Assembly: GCA_002423025.1 (NCBI GenBank)
Contig: DIUN01000038.1
Coordinates: 1 to 64,000, forward strand
Length of the DNA: 64,000 nucleotides
Direction: 5' to 3'
DNA from: Sphingomonadales bacterium UBA6157
GTDB taxonomy: Bacteria > Pseudomonadota > Alphaproteobacteria > Sphingomonadales > Sphingomonadaceae
Shown: one piece after another, positions 24,568 through 33,689 of the stretch
How the letters are laid out: the number at the start of each line of letters is the position of its first letter
Position numbering within the stretch: the first letter of the stretch is position 1
Translations under genes and position numbers: made by a program
The notes under the pieces: generated by a model
Seen by the model: the letters and a program-made list of their open reading frames with translations, nothing else
Told to the model about the DNA's origin: nothing
Databases searched by the model: none

Positions 24568-26039
24568 GCGCCGATCTCGAACCCGGTCTTGTCGTGCAGC
24601 GCAAACTTGTCGACGATATCGGCACTGGCCTGGTTATAGCCGGTCAGCTCGACCTCGCGCCCTTCGCGCCGCAGCCGCGCCACGATCTTGTCGAGCGCTG
24701 CCACGGATGAAATGTCCCAGAAATGCGCGGCTTTCATGTCGATGCGCACGGTCGTTGCCGGCTCCTCGGCCTGGAAGGCGCGGGTGAAGCGGTCAACCGA
24801 GGCAAAGAATATCTGCCCGGAAACGCGATACGTCGCCGTTGCGCCATCGGCCGAGACAGTGCGTTCCACCGCGAACATCCGCTGCACCTTGCCGGCAAAG
24901 AAAATGCCGGACAGCAGCACGCCGGCCAGAACCCCCTGCGCCAGATCATGCGTGACCACGACCACGGTGACGGTCGTCAGCATGACAGCCGATGATGGCC
25001 AGGGATGGCGCCGCAGGTTGGGAATCGAATTCCAGCTGAAGGTGCCAATCGACACCATGATCATCACCGCGACCAGCGCCGGCATCGGCACGCGCCCGAC
25101 GAACGGCCCGAGCACGGCGAGCAGGAACAGCAGGAACGCGCCCGCCACGAAGGTGGAAAGCCGCCCCCGACCACCGGAGGTGACGTTGATGACGGACTGG
25201 CCGATCATCGCGCAGCCGCCCATGCCGCCAACCAGCGCGGAAGCCATGTTGGCGATGCCCTGCCCGCCGCATTCCCGGCGCTTGTTGCTGTCGGTATCGG
25301 TCATGTCGTCAACGATCTGCGCGGTGAGCAGGGATTCGAGCAGGCCGACGGCGGCCATCGTCAGCGAATAGGGCAGGATGATCTGCAAGGTCGCCAGAGT
25401 CAGCGGCACATCGGGCAGCACCAGCGATGGCAGGCCCTCGGGCAGCTTGCCCATGTCACCGACGGTATTGACCGGAAAGCCGAAGGCAAGGCTCGCACCC
25501 GTCAGGACGAGGATCGCCACGAGCGGCGACGGCACGGCGCGGGTCAGCCGCGGGAAGCCGTAGATGATGGCGAGGCCGGCGGCGACCATCGCATAGGCCT
25601 GCCATGTCACATTCGTCAGCTGTGGCAGCTGCGCCATGAAGATCAGGATCGCCAGGGCGTTGACGAAGCCGGTGATCACCGAGCGCGAGACGAACTGCAT
25701 GAGCAGATCGAGCCGCAACAGCCCGGCGACGATCTGGAAGATGCCCATCAGGATGGTCGCGGCAAACAGATATTCCACGCCATGGTCGCGCACCAGCGGC
25801 ACCACCAGAACCGCAACGGCGGCGGTGGCGGCTGAGATCATGCCGGGGCGCCCGCCGGTGAAGGAAATGATGATCGCGATGGCGACCGAGGCATACAGGC
25901 CGACACGGGGATCGACCCCGGCGATGATCGAGAAGCCGATGGCCTCGGGAATCAGCGCCAGCGCGACGACGATGCCGGCGAGCACATCGGCACGCGGGTT
26001 TGAGAGCCAGTCGCGGTGAAGCGAGGCGGAGAATGTCAT
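24555..26039 (-). CDS. SulP-family anion transporter with STAS domain
   Basis: 494 residues. About ten to fourteen membrane helices start at DVLAGIVVALALIPEAIGFSIIAGVDP, the SulP signature region. A cytoplasmic STAS domain spans about residues 400-490 (YRVSGQIFFASVDRFTRAF...IDMKAAHFWDISSVAALDKI). Related proteins carry sulfate, bicarbonate or other anions with sodium or protons. No carbonic anhydrase gene is adjacent, so sulfate or bicarbonate cannot be separated here. The STAS segment carries DISS at the site where anti-sigma antagonists are phosphorylated. Confidence 0.9.
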   Translation of the reverse strand: MTFSASLHRDWLSNPRADVLAGIVVALALIPEAIGFSIIAGVDPRVGLYASVAIAIIISFTGGRPGMISAATAAVAVLVVPLVRDHGVEYLFAATILMGIFQIVAGLLRLDLLMQFVSRSVITGFVNALAILIFMAQLPQLTNVTWQAYAMVAAGLAIIYGFPRLTRAVPSPLVAILVLTGASLAFGFPVNTVGDMGKLPEGLPSLVLPDVPLTLATLQIILPYSLTMAAVGLLESLLTAQIVDDMTDTDSNKRRECGGQGIANMASALVGGMGGCAMIGQSVINVTSGGRGRLSTFVAGAFLLFLLAVLGPFVGRVPMPALVAVMIMVSIGTFSWNSIPNLRRHPWPSSAVMLTTVTVVVVTHDLAQGVLAGVLLSGIFFAGKVQRMFAVERTVSADGATATYRVSGQIFFASVDRFTRAFQAEEPATTVRIDMKAAHFWDISSVAALDKIVARLRREGREVELTGYNQASADIVDKFALHDKTGFEIGAVPH

Positions 26040-26245
26040 GAAGGGGTCCAGGGTCTTACAGCGACCAAGAAATGGTCGGATTGTCCCGGGGATCGGCGCC
26101 GGGTTGAGCCACCTGCAAGATCAGGTCCGTCGAATGCCCGTTATGGCAAAGCGCTGCCAGCGCCGCAAGCGCTGCAGAACGGCAGCCGAAAACCTGTGAA
26201 AAGGAGAGCCTTGCCGATTCCGCAAGCAGCGGCCAAAGTTTGCGG

Positions 26246-28438
26246 ATGATCCGCACCCTCTCCCTCGCCCTGCTCCTCTCCACCGCGCTTGCCGCCCCGG
26301 CGCTGGCGGCGCCCAGCCCGCAGGAGCTGGCCGGCTGGAAGAAGCAGGCCGCCCGCGTCACCATCACCCGCGATGATTTCGGCATCGCGCATGTGCGCGG
26401 CAAGACCGACGCCGATGCGGTGTTCGGCATGATGTTCGCGCAGGGCGAGGATGACTTCAACCGGGTGGAGACCAACTTCATCAACGCCCAGGGCCGGCTG
26501 GCCGAAGCCGAGGGCGAGAAGGCGATCTGGCAGGACCTGCGGATGAAGCTGTTCATCCAGCCCGAGGCGCTCAAGGCGGATTATGCCGCCAGCCCGGCCT
26601 GGCTGAAGGCGCTGATGAACGCCTGGGCCGATGGCCTCAACTATTATCTCGCCACCCATCCGCAGGTGAAGCCGCGCGTCATCACCCGCTTCGAGCCATG
26701 GATGGCGCTGAGCTTTTCGGAAGGCAGCATCGGCGGCGATATCGAGAGCATCTCGCTGGGCCAGCTCGAGCGCTTTTATGGCGGCAAGGGCACCATGGTG
26801 GCGGCGCTGACGCCGGAGGAGCGCGGCATCGTGCCGGTGGAGCCCGCCGGCTCGAACGGCTTTGCCATCGCGCCCGCCAACACGAAAAACGGCAAGGCAC
26901 TGCTTGTCATCAACCCGCACACCAGCTTCTTCTTCCGCTCCGAGGCGCAGGTGACCTCGGGCGAGGGGCTGAACGTTTATGGCGCCAGCACCTGGGGGCA
27001 GTTCTTTACCTACCAGGGCTTCAATTCCAAGGCCGGCTGGATGCACACCTCCAGCGGCGTGGACGTGATCGACGAGTTCGCGGTGACGGTGGAGACGCGC
27101 AACGGCGTGCCGGGCCACAGCTTTGGCGGCAACTGGGAGCCGCTGCAAAAGACCGACATCACCATCCCCTACCGCACCGCCGCCGGCGGCATGGCGAACC
27201 GCACCATCACCACCTTCCGCACCCGCCATGGGCCAGTGGTGCGCTCCGAGGGCGGCCAGTGGATTGCCGTGGCGCTGATGCACAAGCCGCTGGCGGCGCT
27301 GCAGCAGAGCTGGCTGCGCACCAAGACCAGCGACCTCGCCAGCTACCTGAAGGTGGCCGAGCTGAAGGCCAACTCCTCCAACGCCACGCTGTTTGCCAGC
27401 CACAAGGGCGAGATCGCCTATCTGCACCCGCAGTTCGTGCCGGTGCGCGATGCGCGCTTCGATTACACGCGGCCGGTGGATGGCAGCGACCCGGCGACGG
27501 CCTGGAAGGGCGAGCACAAGGTTTCCGAGCTGCCCAACGTGCTCAACCCGAAATCCGGCTGGGCGATGAACACCAACAACTGGCCATGGACGGCGGCAGG
27601 CGCGGACAGCCCAAGGCAGGCGGACTATCCGGCCTATATGGACAGCGCCGGGGAGAATCCGCGCGGACCGAACGCCGTGCGGGTGCTGACAGCGCGCAAG
27701 GACTTCACGCCCGAAACGCTGCTCGAAGCGGCGTATGACCCGTATCTGCCGGCCTTTGCCGAACTGGTCCCGACCCTTCTGGCAGCCTATGACAGGCTGC
27801 CGGCAGGCGATGCGCGCAAGGCCGGGCTGGCCGGGCCGATCGCGGCGCTGCGCGGCTGGGATTTCCGCTCGGGCGAGGATTCGGTGCCGGCGGCGCTGGC
27901 GACGCGCTGGGGCGATGCACTGATGGCCAAGTTCGGCGAGGCGGCGCGGGCCAACCGCGAGCCGCTGGTGCCTTACCTGATGACCGCGCCGGCAGACACG
28001 GCGCGGCTGGCGGCGCTGACCGAGGCGGCGGACACGCTGGCGCGAGACTTCGGCACCTGGGAGACGCCGTTCGGCAAGATCAACCGCTACCAGCGCATCA
28101 ATGGTGACTTGGTGCAGCCGTTCAGCGATGACAAGCCGAGCATTCCCGTGGGCTTCTCGTCAGCGACATGGGGCAGCCTGGCCTCCTTCGGGGTGCGCGG
28201 CGTGCGGACCACCAAGGCGGGCTATGGCAGCTATGGCAACAGCTTTGTCGCGGTGGTGGAATTCGGCCCGAGTGTGAACGCCCGGGCGATTTCCGCCGGT
28301 GGCCAGAGCGGCGACCCGGCCTCACCGCACTTCGGCGACCAGGCGCAGCGTTATGCCAGCCACGATTTCCGCAGCGTGTACTTCACGCCAGAGGCGCTGA
28401 AGGGACACACCGAGCGGGTGTACCGCCCGGGGGAGTAA
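26246..28438 (+). CDS. secreted penicillin-acylase-family Ntn hydrolase
   Basis: About 730 residues. A signal peptide (TLSLALLLSTALAAPALA) precedes an alpha-chain region. The self-processing site is EPAGSNGFAIAPANTKNGKALL, where Ser203 would become the N-terminal nucleophile of the beta chain. Family motifs INPHTSF and NNWPW are present. Family members hydrolyse beta-lactam amides, acyl-homoserine lactones or other N-acyl compounds, so the enzyme may be a quorum quencher or a scavenger of N-acyl amino acids. ATG 26246 is preferred over the TTG six bases earlier because the signal peptide then has normal proportions. It converges with an M28 peptidase gene, one base between stops; the two secreted amidohydrolases may work on related substrates. 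Confidence 0.9.
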   Translation: MIRTLSLALLLSTALAAPALAAPSPQELAGWKKQAARVTITRDDFGIAHVRGKTDADAVFGMMFAQGEDDFNRVETNFINAQGRLAEAEGEKAIWQDLRMKLFIQPEALKADYAASPAWLKALMNAWADGLNYYLATHPQVKPRVITRFEPWMALSFSEGSIGGDIESISLGQLERFYGGKGTMVAALTPEERGIVPVEPAGSNGFAIAPANTKNGKALLVINPHTSFFFRSEAQVTSGEGLNVYGASTWGQFFTYQGFNSKAGWMHTSSGVDVIDEFAVTVETRNGVPGHSFGGNWEPLQKTDITIPYRTAAGGMANRTITTFRTRHGPVVRSEGGQWIAVALMHKPLAALQQSWLRTKTSDLASYLKVAELKANSSNATLFASHKGEIAYLHPQFVPVRDARFDYTRPVDGSDPATAWKGEHKVSELPNVLNPKSGWAMNTNNWPWTAAGADSPRQADYPAYMDSAGENPRGPNAVRVLTARKDFTPETLLEAAYDPYLPAFAELVPTLLAAYDRLPAGDARKAGLAGPIAALRGWDFRSGEDSVPAALATRWGDALMAKFGEAARANREPLVPYLMTAPADTARLAALTEAADTLARDFGTWETPFGKINRYQRINGDLVQPFSDDKPSIPVGFSSATWGSLASFGVRGVRTTKAGYGSYGNSFVAVVEFGPSVNARAISAGGQSGDPASPHFGDQAQRYASHDFRSVYFTPEALKGHTERVYRPGE

Positions 28439-28439
28439 C

Positions 28440-29954
28440 TCAGCGGCCCGGTGGCGGCGGGGTCATCCGCGGCGCGTCCGGGGCCTGCGCCACGGCTTCC
28501 ACCAGCTTTGCCGCAAACCGGTTGAAATCCCGCGCGGCGGTGCCGTCAAAGGGCTGGTCGGCATCGTCCTGCGGGCGGTGGTAGCGGGTGTTGACCCAGT
28601 TGCGGTAGATCGCCTCGTCCTGGCTGCGCGGCACGAAGCCGAACATGAAGGCGGTGGCGGGGATGCCGGCCTCCAGGAACGGCCAATGATCGGTGCGGCG
28701 GTTCATGCCGCGCTCGGGCTCGCGATCGCCATGGATGCTGATCTTGAGGCTGGCGCCGACGGCCTGCACCGTGGTGGCGAGGCTGGAATCCTCCATGCCG
28801 AGCATGGTGAGGCTGCGCAGCGGGAACAGCGGCCGGATGCCATCGAGATTGATGTTGGCCGCTAGGCTGGCGCGCGGCACGGTGGGAGCGCGCAGGAACG
28901 CCCGGGCGCCGAGCAGGCCCTTCTCCTCGCCGGTGAACACCGCGAACAGCACCGGCCGGGCAAAGCCCTTGCCGCGCCGCGCCTCGGCGACCTGGATGAG
29001 GGTGGCGACATAGGCGGCATCGTCAAAGGTGCCGTTGTAGAGGCTGTCACCCTTCACCGCCTCGCCTTCGCCATAGCCATCGAGATGCGCGGAGAGCACG
29101 ACGATTTCCGCCGCGCGCTTCGGGTCGGTGCCGGGCAGCAGCGCCAGCACATTGTCCCCGGCCAGCTTCCGCTGCGAGGTGGTGAAGCGGGCGGAGAGCC
29201 GGGCCGGCAGATCGAACGCCGGCAGCGGCCGGCCCTTGCCGCCATCGGTGAGCAGCGCGGCGCCAAGGTGGCCGCTGCCGGCGATGAGCGCCTCGAACGA
29301 AGCCGCGCTCAGGCGCATCAGCGGGATGGTGGCGGGCGGCAGCGGCGCCTCTGCGGCGCGCAGGCTGCGGGCATAGGCCTCGGGCCAGCGCGGCGGCTCG
29401 ACGGTGAAGCCCATGTCATCGACATTGAGCAGCCCGACGGCGCCGGCGGCGGTGGCAGCGGCCAGGCGCTCCCCGGCCATCGGCAGCCCGGCGCGGCGGT
29501 TGCCGAAGCACACCGCAATCTTGCCGCGCACATCGCCAAGCTCGGCGGGGCTGCAATAGCCGCCAAAGCGCATGCCGGCCTCAAGGCTCGGCGGCAGCGC
29601 GGCATCGGGGCGGACGGAAATTTCGTGGAGGAAGCGCAGCGGCTGCGGCGCGGCGCCCGGCGGCAGGATGGCGAAGCTGGTGCCCGCCGACTCCACCTTC
29701 ACCTCGCGCAGCGCCACGCGCTGGGTGAAGCCGCCGGCCTCGCCCGCCGGCTGCAGCTTTGCGGCGCGGAAACGCTCGACGACATGCGCAACGGCGGCGG
29801 CATGGCCGGAGGAGCCAGTGTCCCGGCCCTGCATCGCATCGCTGGAGAGGAAGCTGGTGGTGGCCCACCAGGCGCGGGTCGGCCCGTCCATCTTGGGCGG
29901 CGCGGCGAGCGCAGGAGCAGCGAGGAGCAGGAGAGTGAGAGCGGCGCTTTTCAT
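28440..29954 (-). CDS. secreted M28-family zinc metallopeptidase
   Basis: 504 residues. A signal peptide (AALTLLLLAAPALAAPP) is followed by a PA-domain insertion around residues 130-240 and an M28 aminopeptidase fold. Zinc and catalytic residues are visible in VLSAHLDGYGEGE, NGTFDDAAYVA, FTGEEKGLLGAR, NINLDGI and the C-terminal NTRYHRPQDD. It probably removes N-terminal residues from periplasmic or extracellular peptides. The stop lies one base from the stop of the convergent acylase. The start is 37 bases from the HPr stop, on the same strand, but it is not obviously part of that operon. Confidence 0.9.
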   Translation of the reverse strand: MKSAALTLLLLAAPALAAPPKMDGPTRAWWATTSFLSSDAMQGRDTGSSGHAAAVAHVVERFRAAKLQPAGEAGGFTQRVALREVKVESAGTSFAILPPGAAPQPLRFLHEISVRPDAALPPSLEAGMRFGGYCSPAELGDVRGKIAVCFGNRRAGLPMAGERLAAATAAGAVGLLNVDDMGFTVEPPRWPEAYARSLRAAEAPLPPATIPLMRLSAASFEALIAGSGHLGAALLTDGGKGRPLPAFDLPARLSARFTTSQRKLAGDNVLALLPGTDPKRAAEIVVLSAHLDGYGEGEAVKGDSLYNGTFDDAAYVATLIQVAEARRGKGFARPVLFAVFTGEEKGLLGARAFLRAPTVPRASLAANINLDGIRPLFPLRSLTMLGMEDSSLATTVQAVGASLKISIHGDREPERGMNRRTDHWPFLEAGIPATAFMFGFVPRSQDEAIYRNWVNTRYHRPQDDADQPFDGTAARDFNRFAAKLVEAVAQAPDAPRMTPPPPGR

Positions 29955-29991
29955 GCCCGCAGCAGAGCGTAGCGCAGCCGCGCTGGCAAGC

Positions 29992-30282
29992 TCAGTCTTC
30001 GCCGAACTTGTCCATCACCAGCCCGACAAGCTTGCACACCGCCGCTTCGGCCTCGGGGCCTTTGGCGGAAATCTCGATCTCGTCGCCCAAAGCAGCTGCG
30101 AGCATCATCAGGCCCATGATCGAGGTGCCGGTCACGCTGCCGCCATCATGGCTGACGGTCACTTCGGCATCGAAGCCGCTGGCCAGGGTGACGAACTTGG
30201 CGCTGGCGCGGGCGTGCAGCCCCCGCTTGTTGATGATCTCGACCTTCACCGGCCCCACGACAGACACCGGCGCGTCGCTCAA
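29992..30282 (-). CDS. phosphocarrier protein HPr (PTS)
   Basis: 96 residues. The phosphorylation site is His23 in NKRGLHARASAKFV. The regulatory serine region TGTSIMGLMMLAA places Ser54 at the position of HPr Ser46, the target of HPr kinase. No sugar-specific EIIB or EIIC is encoded nearby, so this belongs to the regulatory, incomplete PTS of alphaproteobacteria. It overlaps the EIIA gene by four bases (ATGA) and is the last gene of the run chvI-chvG-hprK/rapZ-EIIA-HPr. Confidence 0.95.
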   Translation of the reverse strand: MSDAPVSVVGPVKVEIINKRGLHARASAKFVTLASGFDAEVTVSHDGGSVTGTSIMGLMMLAAALGDEIEISAKGPEAEAAVCKLVGLVMDKFGED

Positions 30283-30680
30283 GCGGCTTCGCCCAGCATC
30301 TTGGAGGCGACGGCGATATATTTGCGCCCGGCCTCCTGCGCCGCCGCCACGGCATCGGCGACATTCATGGTCTTGCGGACGCTGGCCAGCTTGATGAGCA
30401 TCGGAAGGTTGACCCCGGCGATCACCTCGATGCCCGGCCCCATCAGCGAAATGGCGAGATTGGAGGGCGTGCCGCCGAACATGTCGGTCAGCATGATGAC
30501 GCCCTGGCCGGCATCGCAGCGCTTGATGGCGGCGGCGATATCGGCGCGGCGCACCTCCATATCGTCATCGGCGGCGATGCAGATGGCCTCAACGCGCGGC
30601 TGCGGCCCCACGACATGCTCTGTCGCAGCGAGGAATTCCGCGGCCAGATGGCCATGTGTAACGAGAACGAGACCGATCAT
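30279..30680 (-). CDS. PTS EIIA component, mannose family (EIIA-Man)
   Basis: 133 residues. The active His9 is in LVLVTHGHLAAEF. The conserved second motif LTDMFGGTPSNLA is present. Without EIIB/EIIC partners, EIIA is the terminal phosphate acceptor of the regulatory PTS (EI-Ntr or EI, HPr, EIIA), reporting energy or nitrogen status; in relatives the phosphorylation state feeds into ChvG/ChvI or carbon metabolism. Start and stop overlap the flanking genes by four bases each, implying translational coupling. Confidence 0.94.
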   Translation of the reverse strand: MIGLVLVTHGHLAAEFLAATEHVVGPQPRVEAICIAADDDMEVRRADIAAAIKRCDAGQGVIMLTDMFGGTPSNLAISLMGPGIEVIAGVNLPMLIKLASVRKTMNVADAVAAAQEAGRKYIAVASKMLGEAA

Positions 30681-32071
30681 GCATCGCCCCGTTCGCGCGG
30701 CGAGGGGGGTGCTGTCAATATCGCAGCATCATTGCCGTGCTTGCCGACATCACGGTGGGTGAGCAGCGCCGGCCATCCAGCCTCCGCCAGCCGGGCCTCC
30801 AGCGCCCGCGACACCGCCACCGAGCGGTGCCGCCCGCCGGTGCAACCCACGGCAATGGTGAGATAGGCCTTGCCCTCCCGGCCATAGCCCGGAAGCAGCG
30901 TCAGCAGCAGATCGGCAATGCGGTCCACTGCCGGGGCATAGGCCGGATCAGCCATGACATAGGCCGCCACTTCCGGGTTTTCCCCGGTGAGCGGGCGGAG
31001 CCGCACATCCCAGTGCGGATTGGCCAGGAAGCGCATATCGAACACCAGATCGGCATTGCGCGGCAGGCCATGGGCAAAGCCGAAGGACTGGATGGTGACG
31101 GTGAGCGGGTGGCGCCCGCCGCGGCCCAGCCGCTCGGAGATGCGGCGGCGCAGATCCGTGGCGGAAAGATCGGTGGTGTCGATCACCATGTCCGCCCAGC
31201 GCTTCAGCGGCGCTGTCAGCTCGCGCTCACGGCCGATGCCATCGGCGGCCGGGCGGTCTGCCGCCAGCGGGTGGCGGCGGCGGGTCTCGGAAAAGCGCCG
31301 GGCCAGTTCGTCATCGGTGCAATCCAGATACAGCAGCCGGATATCGATGCCGTCATTGCGCAGCGCCCGCAGCCGCTCGACCAGCGCTTCCGGCTGAAAG
31401 GCGCGGGTGCGCGTATCGATGCCAAAGGCCAGCGGCCGCGGCGGCGCATCGTCCTGGCCCTCAGTGGAGGCGAGCAGCGTTTCCACCAGCCCGAGCGGCA
31501 AGTTGTCCACCGCTTCATAGCCCAGGTCTTCCAGCGCCTTGAGCGCTGTCGATTTGCCGGCGCCGGACATGCCGGTGACGATCAGCATCGGCAGCATGGA
31601 ATCGGTGGATGGGGTGGGAGAGGACACAGAGGCTGATGCTACGCCTTCCCCAAGCAGCCGCAAAGCCCGTTCGAGCTTCAACGGCGCCGATTCGGCCCCG
31701 CCTGCCAGCGAAACGCGCGGAACAGAGAGCGTTTCATGGGAAAAACGCCCCGGTTCGGGCAATCTTTCGGGCAAAGGCGCATCCGGGCCCAGAATATCCA
31801 CGGCCAGCGCCACGGGCGCGCTGACCGCCGGCTCGGGCACGATGCCGACGCCGCGCACCTCCAGCAGCCCGGCCAGCACCGGCGGCGCGCTGGCCCACAG
31901 CCGGCCCTCCCGCGCCTCCAGCACCACCCGGTCATCCGCCACCAGCCGCCAGCCGCGATCGATCAGCCGCAGCGCCAGATCGGACTTGCCGGCGCCCGAT
32001 GGCCCGAGCAGCAGCACCGCCTGCCCGCCCAGCGCCACAGCCGTGGCATGGATGGTCGGCGGCACGGCCAT
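30677..32071 (-). CDS. fused HPr kinase (HprK) - RNase adapter RapZ
   Basis: One uninterrupted frame of 464 codons contains two proteins that are normally separate. Residues 1-~145 are the short alphaproteobacterial HPr kinase with Walker A GPSGAGKSDLA (23-30) and the strand RLVADDRVVLE. A Ser/Pro-rich linker (~143-158) leads to RapZ: Walker A GMSGAGKSTALKAL (167-174), AVDNLP, and the conserved C-terminal IQSFGFAHGLPRNADLVFDMRFLANPHW and AVGCTGGRHRSVA. HprK phosphorylates HPr on Ser; RapZ is an ATP/GTP-binding adapter for RNA decay and cell-envelope precursor control. An internal RapZ start (ATG ending 31597 or 31588) has only C-rich sequence upstream and no ribosome binding site, so a fusion is likely. 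It lies four bases after chvG and overlaps the EIIA gene by four. Confidence 0.9.
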   Translation of the reverse strand: MAVPPTIHATAVALGGQAVLLLGPSGAGKSDLALRLIDRGWRLVADDRVVLEAREGRLWASAPPVLAGLLEVRGVGIVPEPAVSAPVALAVDILGPDAPLPERLPEPGRFSHETLSVPRVSLAGGAESAPLKLERALRLLGEGVASASVSSPTPSTDSMLPMLIVTGMSGAGKSTALKALEDLGYEAVDNLPLGLVETLLASTEGQDDAPPRPLAFGIDTRTRAFQPEALVERLRALRNDGIDIRLLYLDCTDDELARRFSETRRRHPLAADRPAADGIGRERELTAPLKRWADMVIDTTDLSATDLRRRISERLGRGGRHPLTVTIQSFGFAHGLPRNADLVFDMRFLANPHWDVRLRPLTGENPEVAAYVMADPAYAPAVDRIADLLLTLLPGYGREGKAYLTIAVGCTGGRHRSVAVSRALEARLAEAGWPALLTHRDVGKHGNDAAILTAPPSPRERGDA

Positions 32072-32075
32072 GGCC

Positions 32076-33689
32076 TCAGGCCGCCGGCAGTTCGACGATG
32101 AAGGCGGCACCCTGCCCCGATTCCGGCGCATCGACGCGGATGCTGCCGCCATGCGCCTCGACGATCGAGGCGGCGATGGACAGGCCCAGCCCGGAATGGC
32201 GGCCAAAATCCTCGGCCTCGGGGCGCTGCGAATAGAAGCGCTTGAACACATCGGCGCGGTTTTCCGCCGGCACGCCGGGGCCTTGGTCTTCCACGCTCAG
32301 CCGCACCCGGCGCGGCAGCCGCTCGGCGCGCACCCGCACATGGCCAGGGCTCGGAGAAAAGGAGATGGCGTTGTCGATGAGGTTGCGCAGCACCTGCGCC
32401 AGCCGCACCGGATCCCCCAGCACCTCGGCGCTGGCAGCGTCCGGCGCCTCGAAACTCACTGTCAGCCCCGCCGGCAGGCCCGAAACATCATAGGCCGAGA
32501 CCAGCCCGGCGGCGAGGCCGGCGGCATCCACCAGCTCGAAGCGCGAGCGTGACAGCTCGGCATCGAGCCGGCTGGCATCGGAGATATCGGTGATCAGCCG
32601 GTCGAGCCGCGCCACGTCATCCCGAATCACTTCCAGCAGCCGGGCGCGCAGATCGGGCGCCGCCACCTGCTCCAGCGTGTCGACGGCGCTGCGCAGCGAG
32701 GCCAGCGGGTTCTTCAATTCATGCGCCACATCCGCCGCGAATGCCTCGGTGGCGTCGATCTGGCCGCGCAGCGCAATCGACATGTCCGAGATGGCGCGGG
32801 CCAGCGCGCCGATTTCGTCCCGCCGCTCGGGCAGGCGTGGCACCACCACCTCCCGCGAGCGGCCAAGCCGCACCCGGTGCGCCGCTATCGCCAGCATCCG
32901 CAGCGGGCGGACGATGGTGCGGGCCAGATAGAGCGAGAGGGACAGCGTTATGGCGGTGACGCCGAGCAGCAGCCAGAAGCTCGTCAGCCGCTCGGCGCGC
33001 AGGATGCGCGTGACATCGGCGGCGCTGTCCGTCAGGTGCACCACGCCTTCGCCGCCCGGCAGCACCGCTGCGGCGCCGAGCACGAAATTGCCATCCGCAG
33101 CGCGGCGCAGCAGCGTCGAGGGCACGCGCGCGCGCTGGGTCTCGCGCACCTCCGGCCATTGGCCGCCGCTGTCCGTCCGTGCTTCCTCATAGGGCAGGAT
33201 CGGCCGGGTCGTGCCGACAGCTTCCAGCGCGCGATCGATGAAGCGCGCCGAGCGGCGGCGCCAGCTTTGCGTCTGCGGATCATCGAGCAGGAACTGCGCC
33301 GTGCCGGGCTGGCGCCAATTGTCCGCCAACAGCGCGCCATCAGCCGCGTAGAGCCGCAGCCGGGTGCCGCGTTCGAACGTGCGCCGTTCCAGCGCCGGCA
33401 CACGCTGCTGCGCCGGCAGCTCGCCCGCCAGCGCGGCGATGGTGGCAGCCTGGCGCGCCAGCTCGCCGCTGCGCTCATCGAGCAGCCGGGCCCGCACCGT
33501 ATCGAGATACAGCAGCATGATCGCCAGCACGATGACAGCGACGATGTTGACCGCGAAAATCCGCGCCCGCAGCGAGCCGAAGCCCAGCCCGCGCCGCCAC
33601 TCCTGCACCTCGGCCGCCGAGCGCGCCGGCTCGTTGCGGCCGCCATCGGCGGCTTCCTCCGGCGGCGTGCCGCCGGCGCTATTCCTCAT
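32076..33689 (-). CDS. chvG: sensor histidine kinase ChvG
   Basis: About 537 residues. Two membrane segments (IFAVNIVAVIVLAIMLLYLD and FWLLLGVTAITLSLSLYLA) enclose a periplasmic sensor domain of roughly 170 residues. HAMP, the H-box FAADVAHELKNPLASLRSA and the ATPase motifs NLIDNAISFSP, VEDQGPGVP and GLGLSIAASIVEAHGG follow. ChvG senses envelope stress or acid and phosphorylates ChvI. The ATG ending at 33689 lies inside the last codons of chvI (11-base overlap). The order chvI-chvG-hprK-EIIA-HPr is conserved in alphaproteobacteria and supports the name over a generic kinase. Confidence 0.92.
   Translation of the reverse strand: MRNSAGGTPPEEAADGGRNEPARSAAEVQEWRRGLGFGSLRARIFAVNIVAVIVLAIMLLYLDTVRARLLDERSGELARQAATIAALAGELPAQQRVPALERRTFERGTRLRLYAADGALLADNWRQPGTAQFLLDDPQTQSWRRRSARFIDRALEAVGTTRPILPYEEARTDSGGQWPEVRETQRARVPSTLLRRAADGNFVLGAAAVLPGGEGVVHLTDSAADVTRILRAERLTSFWLLLGVTAITLSLSLYLARTIVRPLRMLAIAAHRVRLGRSREVVVPRLPERRDEIGALARAISDMSIALRGQIDATEAFAADVAHELKNPLASLRSAVDTLEQVAAPDLRARLLEVIRDDVARLDRLITDISDASRLDAELSRSRFELVDAAGLAAGLVSAYDVSGLPAGLTVSFEAPDAASAEVLGDPVRLAQVLRNLIDNAISFSPSPGHVRVRAERLPRRVRLSVEDQGPGVPAENRADVFKRFYSQRPEAEDFGRHSGLGLSIAASIVEAHGGSIRVDAPESGQGAAFIVELPAA

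Noticed and set aside
31580..31600. Separate rapZ gene starting at an internal ATG
   Set aside because: No ribosome binding site, and the frame is continuous with hprK; the fusion is the simpler reading, pending protein evidence.
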